Notes under the pieces: model-generated
Told to the model about the DNA's origin: nothing
What the model saw: only the letters and a program-made list of their open reading frames with translations
The model's database searches: none
Shown: one piece after another, positions 31,023-41,984 of the stretch
How the letters are laid out: every line of letters starts with the position of its first letter
Numbering within the stretch: position 1 is the first letter of the stretch
Program-made: the position numbers and the translations under genes
NCBI GenBank assembly: GCA_016195665.1
Contig: JACPZD010000001.1
Span: 218,848 to 282,847 of the forward strand
DNA from: Gammaproteobacteria bacterium
GTDB lineage: Bacteria; Pseudomonadota; Gammaproteobacteria; SURF-13
Length of the DNA: 64,000 bases
Direction: 5' to 3'

Positions 31023-32408
31023 TTATAAGTTATAACCGCGTTCGTTGTGTTGCGAGAGATCCAGGCCTTCGGTCTCCTGTTCTTCGTTGACCCGCAGGCC
31101 CATCACGGCGTCCAAGACCTTGAGGATGATGAAACTCACCACCCCGCACCAGACGATGGTCATTAATACGCCTTTGAATTGGATGAAGACCTGCGCGCCG
31201 ATGGCGAGGTCGGCCTTGGAACCGCCCAAGCTCGCTGCGGCGAACACCCCTGTCAGCATGGCGCCGACAATGCCGCCCACAGCGTGCACGCCAAAGGCGT
31301 CGAGTGAGTCGTCATAACCCATGGCGCGCTTCAAGCTGGACGAGGCCCAGAAGCAGATCACACCGGCCGCCGCGCCAATCACGATGGCGCCCATCGGCCC
31401 CACAAAACCCGAGGCCGGTGTAATGGCGACGAGGCCCGCGACGGCGCCGGTCACGATGCCTAATACGCTGGGCTTGCCGTGTTTCAGCCATTCGGCAAAC
31501 ATCCAACCGAGCGCCGCGGCGGCGGTGGCGATCTGCGTCACGGCCATCGCCATACCTGCGGTGCCGTTCGCCGCCACCGCGCTGCCCGCGTTGAAGCCGA
31601 ACCAGCCTACCCAGAGCATACAGGCCCCGACGACCGTCAAGGCAAGATTGTGTGGGGGCATCGCTGTGGTGGGATAACCCTTGCGCTTGCCCAACACCAG
31701 GGCCGCTACCAAGCCTGCAATACCGGCATTGATATGCACAACGGTGCCGCCGGCGAAGTCGAGCACGCCCCAGTCCCACATCAAGCCGCCGTCGCCGCTC
31801 CACACCATGTGCGCAATGGGGGCATACACCAGCGTCAGCCACAGCCCTATGAACCACAACATGGCTGAAAATTTCATGCGCTCGGCAAAGGCGCCGATAA
31901 TCAGCGCGGGGGTGATGATGGCGAAGGTCAACTGGAAGGTGAAGAACACGGTCTCCGGGATCGTCATTGTGAGTGAGTCCACCCCGACGCCGCTCATGAA
32001 GGCCTTGTTGAGGCTGCCGAAAAAGGAGTTGAAATTCGTCACCCCCTTTTCCATGCCGCCGGTATCGAAGGCGAGGCTATAGGCATACAGCGCCCACAGC
32101 ACCGTGACCAGCGAGGCGATGGCGAAACATTGCATCAACACCGAGAGCACATTCTTGCTCCGCACCATGCCGCCATAAAACAGCGCCAGGCCGGGTATGG
32201 TCATGAGGAGCACCAACGCGGTGGAGGTCAGCATCCAGGCGGTGTCGCCCGAGTTCAGCGAGGGCGCCGCGGCGGGAGGCGGCGCGGACTCAGAGACGGG
32301 CGCAGCCTCGGGAGGAAGCGCTTCTTCAGCGAGCGTCCATGACGAGAGGCCTACGCCCATTACCAGCAATAGAACGCTCCAAATCGTTTTGTTTTTGAAA
32401 ATCTTCAT
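31023..32408 (-). CDS. amtB: Ammonium transporter
   Basis: The protein has 461 residues from ATG 32408 (GAGG eight bases upstream). A signal peptide and Ala/Pro-rich leader (about 25-50) precede eleven membrane helices. Family motifs include the N-terminal WMLTSTALVLLMTIPGLALF, AHMVWSGDGGLM, the FAGGTVVHINAG signature and the second pore His region FGVHAVGGIVGAMLTG. It imports ammonium and is blocked by PII. It is co-transcribed with glnK (17-base gap). Confidence 0.96.
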   Translation of the reverse strand: MKIFKNKTIWSVLLLVMGVGLSSWTLAEEALPPEAAPVSESAPPPAAAPSLNSGDTAWMLTSTALVLLMTIPGLALFYGGMVRSKNVLSVLMQCFAIASLVTVLWALYAYSLAFDTGGMEKGVTNFNSFFGSLNKAFMSGVGVDSLTMTIPETVFFTFQLTFAIITPALIIGAFAERMKFSAMLWFIGLWLTLVYAPIAHMVWSGDGGLMWDWGVLDFAGGTVVHINAGIAGLVAALVLGKRKGYPTTAMPPHNLALTVVGACMLWVGWFGFNAGSAVAANGTAGMAMAVTQIATAAAALGWMFAEWLKHGKPSVLGIVTGAVAGLVAITPASGFVGPMGAIVIGAAAGVICFWASSSLKRAMGYDDSLDAFGVHAVGGIVGAMLTGVFAAASLGGSKADLAIGAQVFIQFKGVLMTIVWCGVVSFIILKVLDAVMGLRVNEEQETEGLDLSQHNERGYNL

Positions 32409-32425
32409 GTGGTTAACCCTCATCA

Positions 32426-32773
<348 letters not shown>

Positions 32774-32790
32774 TTATTTTGGTGGGACTG

Positions 32791-33921
32791 TTAAAACAGA
32801 CTAAACTTATAAATTGCCTCTAAACCAATGGAGTATTGGCTGTCACCCGCGCTGCCGTCATCGTCTCGGAACGCGTTGACATTGGACCAATCACGGCGCA
32901 CCTCGCCCCGCAACTCAACAGCCTCGCTTGGCATGTAAGCCAAGGTAAGCGTGGCTTCCTTCCACTTTTGCACGATGCCAGTGCGGTAACCGTCTTCATC
33001 ATCGAAGTATTCGCCGCGCAAAGAGAGACGCCATTGATCGTTGACCTTGTAATTGAGGTAGCCTGCTACGCCCGACCAATCCGCATCTTGGCCCAAAGCA
33101 ATAGCATCTTTTTGGTTGGCGAAATCCACGTTGAGCACCACGTCCAATTGCGGCGAGGCATGGAATGTGGCGACAATATCCAATAAATTGCGCGTACCGT
33201 TGACGCCGGTGCTGCCCAATTCCTTGCCGCTGTAGACGACTGCAGACAAGGCCCAAGCACCGGAGGGAACAAAAGAGGCCGCGAACTCCAAGGTCTTTTC
33301 GCTGTTATTGTCGTCCACCACGTCCCAGCCGTTATTGATTCCGCCATAGAGCGTAACTTGATCATTCAGAGCGTAACCGAAGCGTATGCCGGTATGGGTA
33401 AAGGGAATGGCGTAACCAAACAGTATCGAGCGCGAGAAATTCACGTTATTCGGGCTCTTGATGACCTCTGCCCCCGCCAGGGTGACATATTTGCCGGCTA
33501 CGGTCGTCAAAGCGCCGTCGGCGAAATAGACGTGTGCGGCTTGTACGTCGTAACGGTCGGTGAGATCCGTATCCGCGGCGCCGAATACATTGGCGTCGTC
33601 ACCGAAGTTCACGTTCAACATGCCGCCAAACCCTTGCTTAGGCAGGAATGCAGCCGTTAAATCGATATTGTTCAGCCGACCGCCGTTGCGCGCGCGGTCA
33701 AATACACGGCTGAAGGTATCATTGGTAAACTGGTTGCTACGCGAGAGATAGTTGTAAGAGGCGTCCACATAGCCTGTTATAGTGAACTTGTCGGGCTCTT
33801 CTTGCGGGGCCTTTCGTACGTCCTCATGCGCACGCTCTTCGTGCGTCGTATCATCGGCCCAGACGAATAGCGGACACATTACCAGTGCGCCTACAATCAG
33901 CGCTTTTTTTGCGGCTTGCAT
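32791..33921 (-). CDS. Outer-membrane beta-barrel porin-like protein
   Basis: The protein has 376 residues from ATG 33921 (GAGGAGC ribosome site). It has a cleavable signal peptide ending near VWADD, a charged segment, then alternating aromatic and hydrophobic strands ending in the terminal Phe typical of outer-membrane barrels (YKFSLF). It resembles the putative porins often found before glnK-amtB. Sharing their nitrogen-controlled promoter, it may help ammonium or small nitrogenous solutes cross the outer membrane. Confidence 0.8.
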   Translation of the reverse strand: MQAAKKALIVGALVMCPLFVWADDTTHEERAHEDVRKAPQEEPDKFTITGYVDASYNYLSRSNQFTNDTFSRVFDRARNGGRLNNIDLTAAFLPKQGFGGMLNVNFGDDANVFGAADTDLTDRYDVQAAHVYFADGALTTVAGKYVTLAGAEVIKSPNNVNFSRSILFGYAIPFTHTGIRFGYALNDQVTLYGGINNGWDVVDDNNSEKTLEFAASFVPSGAWALSAVVYSGKELGSTGVNGTRNLLDIVATFHASPQLDVVLNVDFANQKDAIALGQDADWSGVAGYLNYKVNDQWRLSLRGEYFDDEDGYRTGIVQKWKEATLTLAYMPSEAVELRGEVRRDWSNVNAFRDDDGSAGDSQYSIGLEAIYKFSLF

Positions 33922-34010
33922 GATAAGCTCCTCATAAATGGATGGACACAAAGACCTGGGTCTTAAGGCCCACGTTAAGTTAAAATGCCTTAACTTTGCT
34001 CAAGCGGATT

Positions 34011-34028
34011 AAGCAATTTCCAAGCCAG
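34011..34028 (-). promoter_or_regulatory. Sigma-54 promoter of porin-glnK-amtB
   Basis: The minus strand reads TGGCTTGGAAATTGCTT, matching TGGC-N7-TTGC with GG and GC 12 bases apart (-24/-12). The expected start, near 34001, leaves an 80-base leader before the porin ATG. Confidence 0.75.
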
Positions 34029-34088
34029 ATTATTAATTTAATATTATCAAAAGGATAGAATGATGCTGGATATCCGATGCTTTATTTG

Positions 34089-34136
34089 AGCACCAAAATG
34101 GCGATAGCCGCCTAGGCTTTGCACCACGATGGTGCA
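34089..34136 (-). promoter_or_regulatory. NtrC enhancer sites
   Basis: TGCACCACGATGGTGCA (34120-34136) is a perfect NtrC dyad. AGCACCAAAATGGCGAT (34089-34105) matches 10 of the 14 specified positions. Their centres are 31 bases apart (three helical turns), about 95 and 127 bases upstream of the sigma-54 start. Confidence 0.8.
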
Positions 34137-34166
34137 GGCCATAGCAATCATTTTCAAGGAGGTCTT

Positions 34167-34427
34167 ATGTCGGTTTCAACGCTACTGGACGATCTAGCCA
34201 AACAAATCAGCGAGGCCATTCCACCGGGCGCCCGCAACTTGCAGCAAGACCTCGAAAAGAACTTGCGCGCCGGGCTTAACAGTGTTTTCGCCAAGCTCAA
34301 CCTGGTCACTCGCGAGGAATTCGACGTGCAGGCCGAGGTGCTGGCGCGCACCCGCGCCAAATTGCAAAAACTGGAGGAGCACGTAGCCCATCTGGAGGCG
34401 GAATTGCTGAAGGCACGCGAACAATAA
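34167..34427 (+). CDS. ubiK: Ubiquinone biosynthesis accessory factor UbiK (BMFP/YqiC)
   Basis: The protein has 86 residues from ATG 34167 behind AAGGAGGT. It consists of an N-terminal amphipathic helix and a C-terminal coiled coil (EEFDVQAEVLARTRAKLQKL), the membrane-fusogenic YqiC fold. It supports the Ubi complex. It is often next to yifB, as here. Confidence 0.9.
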   Translation: MSVSTLLDDLAKQISEAIPPGARNLQQDLEKNLRAGLNSVFAKLNLVTREEFDVQAEVLARTRAKLQKLEEHVAHLEAELLKAREQ

Positions 34428-34441
34428 GGGCAGGCTTCTAG

Positions 34442-35956
34442 ATGTCCTTAGCCGTCGTCTATAGCCGCGCCCAGGCCGGCATCGAGGCCCCGCTGGTCAC
34501 GGTGGAGGTGCACCTGTCCGGCGGCCTGCCGAGCCTGTCGATCGTGGGGTTGCCCGAGGCGGCGGTGAAAGAAAGCAAGGACCGGGTGCGCAGCGCGCTG
34601 CTCAATGCGCAGTTTGATTTTCCCGCGCGCCGCATCACCGTCAATCTCGCCCCCGCCGATCTTCCCAAGGAGGGTGGCCGCTTCGACCTCGCCATCGCTT
34701 TGGGGATATTGGCCGCTTCGGGCCAGCTTCCCTCCAAGACATTATCCCACTATGAATTCATTGGCGAGCTGGCTCTCACCGGCGAGCTGCGCAGCGTGCG
34801 CGGCGCGTTACCGGTCGCCTTGCAGACGCGCGAGGCCGGCCGCTCTCTGATTGTGCCGTTGATGAACGCCGACGAAGCCGCATTGGTAAATGGCGTTAAC
34901 GTCCTGGGTGCGCGCAACGTACTGGAGGTGTGCGCGCATCTCGCCGGCCGCACACTGCTCGCCCCGCATATCTTAAAAGAGAGTTTGAACAATGAGGCCG
35001 TTATGGATGATCTTTCCGAGGTGCGCGGCCAGCAGCATGCCAAACGCGCGTTGGAGATCGCCGCCGCGGGCGGCCACAGCCTGCTCATGATCGGCCCGCC
35101 GGGCACCGGCAAGACCATGCTGGCGAGCCGCCTGTCGGGCATCTTGCCGGTGATGAGCGAGGAAGAAGCGATCGAGGCCGCCGCCATCGCCTCGATAAGC
35201 GATCAGGGCTTCACGGTCGCCGACTGGGGCAAACGTCCTTTTCGCGCGCCGCACCACACCGCTTCGAGCGTGGCCTTGGTCGGCGGCGGCAGCACGCCTC
35301 GTCCCGGCGAGGTGTCGCTCGCCCATCACGGCGTGCTGTTTCTCGACGAGCTGCCAGAGTATGACCGGCGCGTGCTGGAAGTCTTGCGCGAACCGCTGGA
35401 ATCCGGCCGCATCGCCATCTCGCGCGCCGCGCGGCAGTCCGAATTTCCGGCACGCTTTCAATTGATCGCGGCCATGAATCCCTGTCCGTGCGGGTATCTC
35501 GGCGACAGCAGCGGACGCTGTCATTGCAGCGCCGAGCAGGTGCAGCGTTACAGGGGACGCATCTCCGGCCCGTTACTGGATCGCATAGACATGCACGTGG
35601 AGGTGCCCAAGGTGCCGCGCGACAAACTGCGCGCCAAATCGGATGGAACAGTGGAAGGCACCGCTCAAGTGCGGGAGCGCGTCGAACGCGCGCGAGCGGT
35701 ACAGGTGCAGCGCAACGGCAAACCCAATGCCGCGCTTAAAAACCGCCAGATCGAAAAACTCTGCCGTCTCGGTGACGCCGATCAGCAGTTGTTAGAGCAG
35801 GCGATAGAACGCCTGGGCCTCTCGGCGCGCGTGTATCACCGTATCCTGAAGGTCGCGCGCACCATCGCCGATCTCGCGGGCAGTGAGGATATCCACACGG
35901 CGCACCTCACCGAGGCGATTTCTTACCGGCGGTTAGATCGGCCGGTTACCTTCTAA
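34442..35956 (+). CDS. YifB/ComM-type AAA+ ATPase (Mg chelatase-like)
   Basis: The protein has 504 residues. An N-terminal Lon-like/ChlI domain (LSIVGLPEAAVKESKDRV) precedes AAA+ motifs: Walker A GPPGTGKT, Walker B VLFLDELPEYDRRVLE, sensor region NPCPCGYLGD with a CxC...CxC cluster, and a C-terminal Mg-chelatase domain. ComM homologues are hexameric helicases that aid branch migration during natural transformation. Confidence 0.93.
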   Translation: MSLAVVYSRAQAGIEAPLVTVEVHLSGGLPSLSIVGLPEAAVKESKDRVRSALLNAQFDFPARRITVNLAPADLPKEGGRFDLAIALGILAASGQLPSKTLSHYEFIGELALTGELRSVRGALPVALQTREAGRSLIVPLMNADEAALVNGVNVLGARNVLEVCAHLAGRTLLAPHILKESLNNEAVMDDLSEVRGQQHAKRALEIAAAGGHSLLMIGPPGTGKTMLASRLSGILPVMSEEEAIEAAAIASISDQGFTVADWGKRPFRAPHHTASSVALVGGGSTPRPGEVSLAHHGVLFLDELPEYDRRVLEVLREPLESGRIAISRAARQSEFPARFQLIAAMNPCPCGYLGDSSGRCHCSAEQVQRYRGRISGPLLDRIDMHVEVPKVPRDKLRAKSDGTVEGTAQVRERVERARAVQVQRNGKPNAALKNRQIEKLCRLGDADQQLLEQAIERLGLSARVYHRILKVARTIADLAGSEDIHTAHLTEAISYRRLDRPVTF

Positions 35957-35957
35957 C

Positions 35958-37325
<1,368 letters not shown>

Positions 37326-37328
37326 CTA

Positions 37329-37482
37329 ATCACTCATACTGTCAATAAGTAAGACTACACTTCCCGCTACGTCCCCGCCCCCTATGCAGGGGGCGGGACA
37401 GGGTGGGGGTAGATAAAAAACGGTGTATTTACTCAGGAGTCACAAAGTGAGACGTGTCGTCTTACTTTGTGACTCCTGAGTA
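37329..37482. repeat. Intergenic inverted-repeat element, copy A
   Basis: About 150 bases are shared, in opposite orientation, with 40973-41124: a CAATAAGTAAG...CTACACTTC segment, the stem CCCCGCCCCC/GGGGGCGGG and CAGGGTGGGGG. The end is a perfect 19-base inverted repeat (37430-37448 with 37464-37482) built on ACTCAGGAGTCACAAAGT. Confidence 0.85.
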
Positions 37483-37573
37483 GGGTAACGTTAAACATTG
37501 CGGAATCCTAGTCTAGCCTGAAAAAAAGTCCGAAAAGAGATAAAATGATGGTTTACGAATCGGATCATAAACA

Positions 37574-40183
37574 ATGCTAGACGCTTACCGCAAACACGCC
37601 GCCGAGCGCGCGGCTCAAGGCTTGCCGCCGCTGCCGCTCGACGCCAAGCAGACCGCTGAGCTGGTGGAGTTATTGAAAAACCCGCCCGCCGGTGAGGGCG
37701 GGTTTTTGCTCGAACTGATTACCCGGCGCGTGCCGCCGGGCGTGGATCAGGCGGCCTATGTAAAGGCCGGTTTTCTTACCGCCCTGGCCAAGGGTGAGGC
37801 CTCCAGCCCGCTCATTACGCGCCAGCACGCCACCGAACTGCTCGGCGCCATGCTGGGCGGTTACAACATCCATCCGTTGATTGATCTGTTGGATGACGCC
37901 GAGATCGCTCCGCTTGCCGCGCAGGCGCTCAGTCATACGCTACTCATCTTCGATGCCTATCACGACGTCGTTAATAAGGCCGAGACGAACCCCTACGCAA
38001 AACAGGTATTGCAGTCCTGGGCCGAAGCGGAGTGGTTCACGCGCCGCGCCGCGCTACCCGATACACTCACCGTCACGGTGTTCAAGGCGCCGGGCGAGAC
38101 CAACACGGACGATCTCTCGCCCGCCTCCGAGGCGTGGAGCCGACCGGATATTCCGCTGCACGCCAAGAGCATGTTGATCCACAAGATGCCCGACGCCCTT
38201 GGCGCCATAGAATCGCTTAAGCGCAAAGGTCATCCTATCGCCTATGTGGGCGATGTGGTTGGGACCGGCTCGTCGCGCAAATCGGCCATCAATTCGGTGT
38301 TGTGGCACACGGGCCGTGACATCCCTTATATGCCGAACAAACGCCAGGGCGGCGTGATCCTGGGCGGCAGGATCGCGCCGATTTTTTTCAATACGGCGGA
38401 AGATTCCGGCGCGTTCCCCATCGAGTGCGCGGTGGACAGACTCAACACCGGCGATGTGATTACCCTTCATACGCGCGCCGGACGCATCACCGATGAAAAG
38501 GGCGAGGAGCTGGCGCGCTTTGAATTGAAGCCCGCCACCCTGCCCGACGAAATCCGCGCCGGCGGACGCATTCCCTTGATTATCGGCCGTGCGCTCACCG
38601 ACAGGACGCGCGAGCAGTTGGGCCTGGATTGCTCGCCGGTATTTATCCGCCCCAACCCCCTCACCCCAACCCTCTCCCAAGGGGAGAGGGGATCCCCTTC
38701 TCCCTCCGGGAGAAGGGTTAGGGATGAGGGAGGTTATACGCTTGCCCAGAAGATCGTCGGGCGCGCCTGCGGCGTCAAGGGCGTGCGCCCGGGCGCCTAC
38801 TGCGAACCGCGTATGACCACGGTGGGTTCGCAGGACACCACCGGCGCCATGACGCGCGATGAATTGAAGGAACTCGCCTGCCTCGGTTTCTCGGCGGACC
38901 TGGTCATGCAGAGCTTCTGCCACACGGCGGCCTACCCGAAGCCGGTGGACATTCAGTTGCAACATGAGCTGCCGGATTTCATCCGCACGCGCGGCGGCGT
39001 GGTGCTGCGCCCCGGCGACGGCATCATCCATTCCTGGTTGAACCGCATGCTGCTCCCAGACACGGTCGGCACCGGCGGCGATTCGCACACGCGCTTCCCC
39101 ATCGGCATCAGCTTCCCGGCGGGCTCCGGCCTGGTCGCCTTCGCCGCCGCCCTGGGCGTGATGCCGCTCAACATGCCGGAATCCGTGCTGGTGCGCTTCA
39201 AAGGCACGATGCAGCCCGGCATCACCTTGCGCGATCTGGTGAACGCCATTCCGTACGTTGCCTTGCAAAAAGGCCTGCTCACGCTCGACAAGCAAGGCAA
39301 GAAAAATATCTTCTCGGGACGCGTGATGGAGATCGAGGGGCTGCCCGACCTCAAGATCGAACAGGCGTTCGAATTCGCCGACGCCTCGGCGGAGCGTTCC
39401 GCCAACGGTTGCACCGTGCGCCTCAACAAAGAGCCGGTGATTGAATATTTAAATTCCAACGTCACGCTGTTGAAGTGGATGATCGCCGACGGCTATGAAG
39501 ACAAACGCACCTTGGAGCGGCGCATCCAGACGATGCAGGCGTGGCTCGCCAAGCCCGAATTGCTCGAAGCCGACAAAGACGCGGAATACGCCGAGGTTCT
39601 CGAAATTGATTTGAATTTAATCAAGCAACCGCTGCTCGCCTGCCCGAATGACCCGGACAACATCAAGCCGCTCTCGGAAGTCGCGGGCGATCACGTAGAC
39701 GAAGTGTTCATCGGCTCATGCATGACCAACATCGGCCACTACCGCGCGGCGGGTAAAATTCTGGAAGACGGCGGTGAGGTGCCCGTACGCCTGTGGATCG
39801 TGCCGCCCACGCGCATGGACGCCCACCAGCTCACCGAAGAAGGTTATTACGCGATCTTCGGACGCGCCGGCGCACGCACCGAAGTGCCGGGCTGCTCGCT
39901 GTGTATGGGTAACCAGGCGCGTGTGAAAGACGGCGCGACCGTCATGTCCACCTCTACACGCAACTTCCCTAACCGCATGGGTAAAAGCGCCAACGTCTAC
40001 TTAGGCTCGGCGGAACTCTCCGCCGTTACCGCCAAGCTCGGACGTCTGCCGACACTCGCCGAATATAGCCAGCACGTGAAAAACATCGCGCCGCTGTCGG
40101 AGAATATTTACCGCTATCTCAATTTCAACGAGATCGCGGAATACGCGGAAACAGTCTCCGGTGGCTTCGCAGCACCCGTTTAA
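37574..40183 (+). CDS. acnB: Aconitate hydratase B
   Basis: The protein has 869 residues, beginning [19 protein letters not shown] like other AcnB. The N-terminal HEAT-like domain, swivel domain and three catalytic domains are present. Cluster cysteines lie in [15 protein letters not shown] and [13 protein letters not shown], and the substrate residues in [10 protein letters not shown]. It interconverts citrate and isocitrate in the TCA cycle. Unusually, about 25 residues near 361-386 are encoded by a palindromic intergenic-type repeat inserted in frame between the swivel domain and the conserved [15 protein letters not shown]. Confidence 0.97.
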   Translation: MLDAYRKHAAERAAQGLPPLPLDAKQTAELVELLKNPPAGEGGFLLELITRRVPPGVDQAAYVKAGFLTALAKGEASSPLITRQHATELLGAMLGGYNIHPLIDLLDDAEIAPLAAQALSHTLLIFDAYHDVVNKAETNPYAKQVLQSWAEAEWFTRRAALPDTLTVTVFKAPGETNTDDLSPASEAWSRPDIPLHAKSMLIHKMPDALGAIESLKRKGHPIAYVGDVVGTGSSRKSAINSVLWHTGRDIPYMPNKRQGGVILGGRIAPIFFNTAEDSGAFPIECAVDRLNTGDVITLHTRAGRITDEKGEELARFELKPATLPDEIRAGGRIPLIIGRALTDRTREQLGLDCSPVFIRPNPLTPTLSQGERGSPSPSGRRVRDEGGYTLAQKIVGRACGVKGVRPGAYCEPRMTTVGSQDTTGAMTRDELKELACLGFSADLVMQSFCHTAAYPKPVDIQLQHELPDFIRTRGGVVLRPGDGIIHSWLNRMLLPDTVGTGGDSHTRFPIGISFPAGSGLVAFAAALGVMPLNMPESVLVRFKGTMQPGITLRDLVNAIPYVALQKGLLTLDKQGKKNIFSGRVMEIEGLPDLKIEQAFEFADASAERSANGCTVRLNKEPVIEYLNSNVTLLKWMIADGYEDKRTLERRIQTMQAWLAKPELLEADKDAEYAEVLEIDLNLIKQPLLACPNDPDNIKPLSEVAGDHVDEVFIGSCMTNIGHYRAAGKILEDGGEVPVRLWIVPPTRMDAHQLTEEGYYAIFGRAGARTEVPGCSLCMGNQARVKDGATVMSTSTRNFPNRMGKSANVYLGSAELSAVTAKLGRLPTLAEYSQHVKNIAPLSENIYRYLNFNEIAEYAETVSGGFAAPV
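38655..38730. repeat. Palindromic repeat inserted in frame in acnB
   Basis: CCCTCACCCCAACCCTCTCC and its inverted partner GGGAGAAGGGTTAGGGATGA flank a central GGGGAGAGGGGATCCCC segment. This is the common dispersed CTCACCCCAACCCTCTCCC-type intergenic repeat. It adds about 25 codons without a stop or frameshift. Confidence 0.85.
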
Positions 40184-40213
40184 CGGGTATCCGGCAATGT
40201 GTTGCGATGCTGT

Positions 40214-40240
40214 TGTCTGTGTTATAATTTAACACAGACA
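40214..40240 (+). promoter_or_regulatory. Operator overlapping the -10 box of the RHH/PIN operon
   Basis: The arms TGTCTGTGTTA and TAACACAGACA (11 bases, perfect) flank TAATT. The palindrome contains the -10 hexamer TATAAT (40223-40228). Binding by the ribbon-helix-helix antitoxin here would block polymerase, the usual autoregulation. Confidence 0.75.
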
Positions 40241-40267
40241 TATTACGTTTTATTACAGGATACTTAG

Positions 40268-40486
40268 ATGAGAACAACCATTACCGTCAGCTTGCCCGAG
40301 GAAGTTAAGGCCGAGCTTGACAAGGCGGTACGTCAGGAAGGCGGCTCGCGCAGCGACATCATCCGTGAGTCGTTGCGCGACTATCTGTTCATTCGGCAAT
40401 TTCGCGCATTGCGCGCACGCATGTCCGCTAAAGCGAAGTCACAGGGGATTTACACTGATCAGGACGTATTTGATCGCGTTTCATGA
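40268..40486 (+). CDS. Ribbon-helix-helix antitoxin
   Basis: The protein has 72 residues. The N-terminal strand TTITVSLPEEVKAELDKAV and helix RSDIIRESLRDYL are typical of CopG/RHH repressors; the C-terminal tail would wrap the toxin. Its stop overlaps the PIN gene (ATGA). It is preceded by a palindromic operator. Confidence 0.88.
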   Translation: MRTTITVSLPEEVKAELDKAVRQEGGSRSDIIRESLRDYLFIRQFRALRARMSAKAKSQGIYTDQDVFDRVS

Positions 40487-40881
40487 GGCTGGTGCTCGAC
40501 ACCAACGTACTGATCGCCGCCTTTATTTCACACGGCGTTTGTAATGAGCTTGTGGAATATTGCGTACTTCATCACGACGTAATAACGTCCACTTTTATCC
40601 GCGACGAATTCCAAAGGACGCTTATCCAAAAATTCAAATTTCCCCGTGCTGATGCCGTTAATGCGGATCGTCTTCTCAGCCGGCGCTTGATTCGAGTGCG
40701 CCCCCTGAAACTCGACAAGCCGGTGTGCCGCGACCGTGATGACGATACTATCCTTGGCACGGCCCTCGCGGGAAATTGCCGATGCGTCGTTACGGGCGAC
40801 AAGGATTTGCTTTCGTTACGACGTTACCACGCCATAGACATCCTTGCTCCTGGCGACTTCTGGCGCTACGAAAACGCATAA
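40483..40881 (+). CDS. PIN-domain ribonuclease toxin
   Basis: The protein has 132 residues. The acidic active-site set is visible: LVLDTNVLIAAF (Asp6), an Asp/Glu in TSTFIRDEFQRTL, DRDDDTILGTAL and VTGDKDLLSL. It matches the putative-toxin PIN family that pairs with RHH antitoxins. It is translationally coupled to its antitoxin. Confidence 0.9.
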   Translation: MRLVLDTNVLIAAFISHGVCNELVEYCVLHHDVITSTFIRDEFQRTLIQKFKFPRADAVNADRLLSRRLIRVRPLKLDKPVCRDRDDDTILGTALAGNCRCVVTGDKDLLSLRRYHAIDILAPGDFWRYENA

Positions 40882-40972
40882 CCGCGCGCTATTCGTCACG
40901 CAGACTATTTCAGCAGGCTGATGCATTCGTTAAATACTGCCCCCCTGCCCCGCATGCGCGGATCTCTGAATT

Positions 40973-41124
40973 AATCAGGAGTCACAAAGCAAGGCTACAA
41001 TGCTTATGATGTGACTCCTGAGTAAATACCCTGTTTTACCCACCCCCACCCTGTCCCGCCCCCTACATAGGGGGCGGGGACGTGACGTGAAGTGTAGCCT
41101 TACTTATTGACTTATGAGTAATCA
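40973..41124. repeat. Intergenic inverted-repeat element, copy B
   Basis: This is the reverse-orientation copy of 37329-37482: AATCAGGAGTCACAAAGC...GTGACTCCTGAGTAAATA, CCCACCCCCACCCTGTCCCG, the stem around CATAGGGGGCGGGG, and GAAGTGTAGCCTTACTTATT. It overlaps the phoU stop codon. Confidence 0.85.
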
Positions 41125-41847
41125 GTCCTTCCCGCTTTCCAGGCGCAATTCTCTTTCCACCTGGTCCAGGCTGATATGGCGGATGTCCTTGCCCTTGACC
41201 AGGTAAATCACATACTCGCAGATATTACGCGCGTGATCGCCGATGCGCTCGAGCGCGCGCGCGGCCCAGATGACGTTTAGCACCCGCGTGATGGTGCGCG
41301 GATCCTCCATCATATAGGTGATCATCTGGCGCATCACGCCTTCGTATTCCATATCCACCTGACGGTCTTCGCGCGCCACCCGTAAAGCGGCGTCGGTGTC
41401 GAGACGGGCGAAGGCGTCGAGGGCATCGTGCACCATCCCCTTCACGTGATTGCCCAAATACTGAATCTCGATATAGTTATTCTTGAGCCGTTCCTCTGCG
41501 GCAAGCCGGACCGCCATGCGCGCGATCTTGTCGGCTTCATCGCCGATACGTTCGAGGTCGGTTATGGTCTTGATCACCGCCATGACTAAACGCAGGTCGC
41601 TGGCCGTCGGCTGGCGGCGCGCAATGATCTGGCTGCACTCCTCATCTATCCCGACTTCCATCTTGTTGACCAGGTAGTCGTTGGTGGAAATCGTTTCGCC
41701 CAACTCTGCATCGCCCTGCAACAGAGCGACCAGGGCCTGTTCGGTGTGTTTTTCCACCAGCCCGCCCATCTGCAGGACGCGGGTACGGATATCCTCCAGC
41801 TCTTCATTGTATTGGCGTGAGATATGGGTATGGATATCGAGTTTCAT
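41122..41847 (-). CDS. phoU: Phosphate-transport regulator PhoU
   Basis: The protein has 241 residues in two PhoU three-helix repeats, with metal-site motifs DEADKIARMAVRL near 78-90 and ERIGDHARNICEYVIYL near 200-215. It tells the PhoR kinase the state of the Pst transporter. It is last in the pstSCAB-phoU operon, 137 bases after pstB. Confidence 0.95.
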   Translation of the reverse strand: MKLDIHTHISRQYNEELEDIRTRVLQMGGLVEKHTEQALVALLQGDAELGETISTNDYLVNKMEVGIDEECSQIIARRQPTASDLRLVMAVIKTITDLERIGDEADKIARMAVRLAAEERLKNNYIEIQYLGNHVKGMVHDALDAFARLDTDAALRVAREDRQVDMEYEGVMRQMITYMMEDPRTITRVLNVIWAARALERIGDHARNICEYVIYLVKGKDIRHISLDQVERELRLESGKD

Positions 41848-41984
41848 GTCATTATCCTCAAAATATATCGCCTTTCCGGCCTGAATCGTACAGCTTCCGC
41901 GACGCCTTCCCCGGCGTTACCTTTGTGGTCATCGCACACACCAGCCAGGCCATCCATGGCCTGCCGTTCGGTGACTTCGTCACC

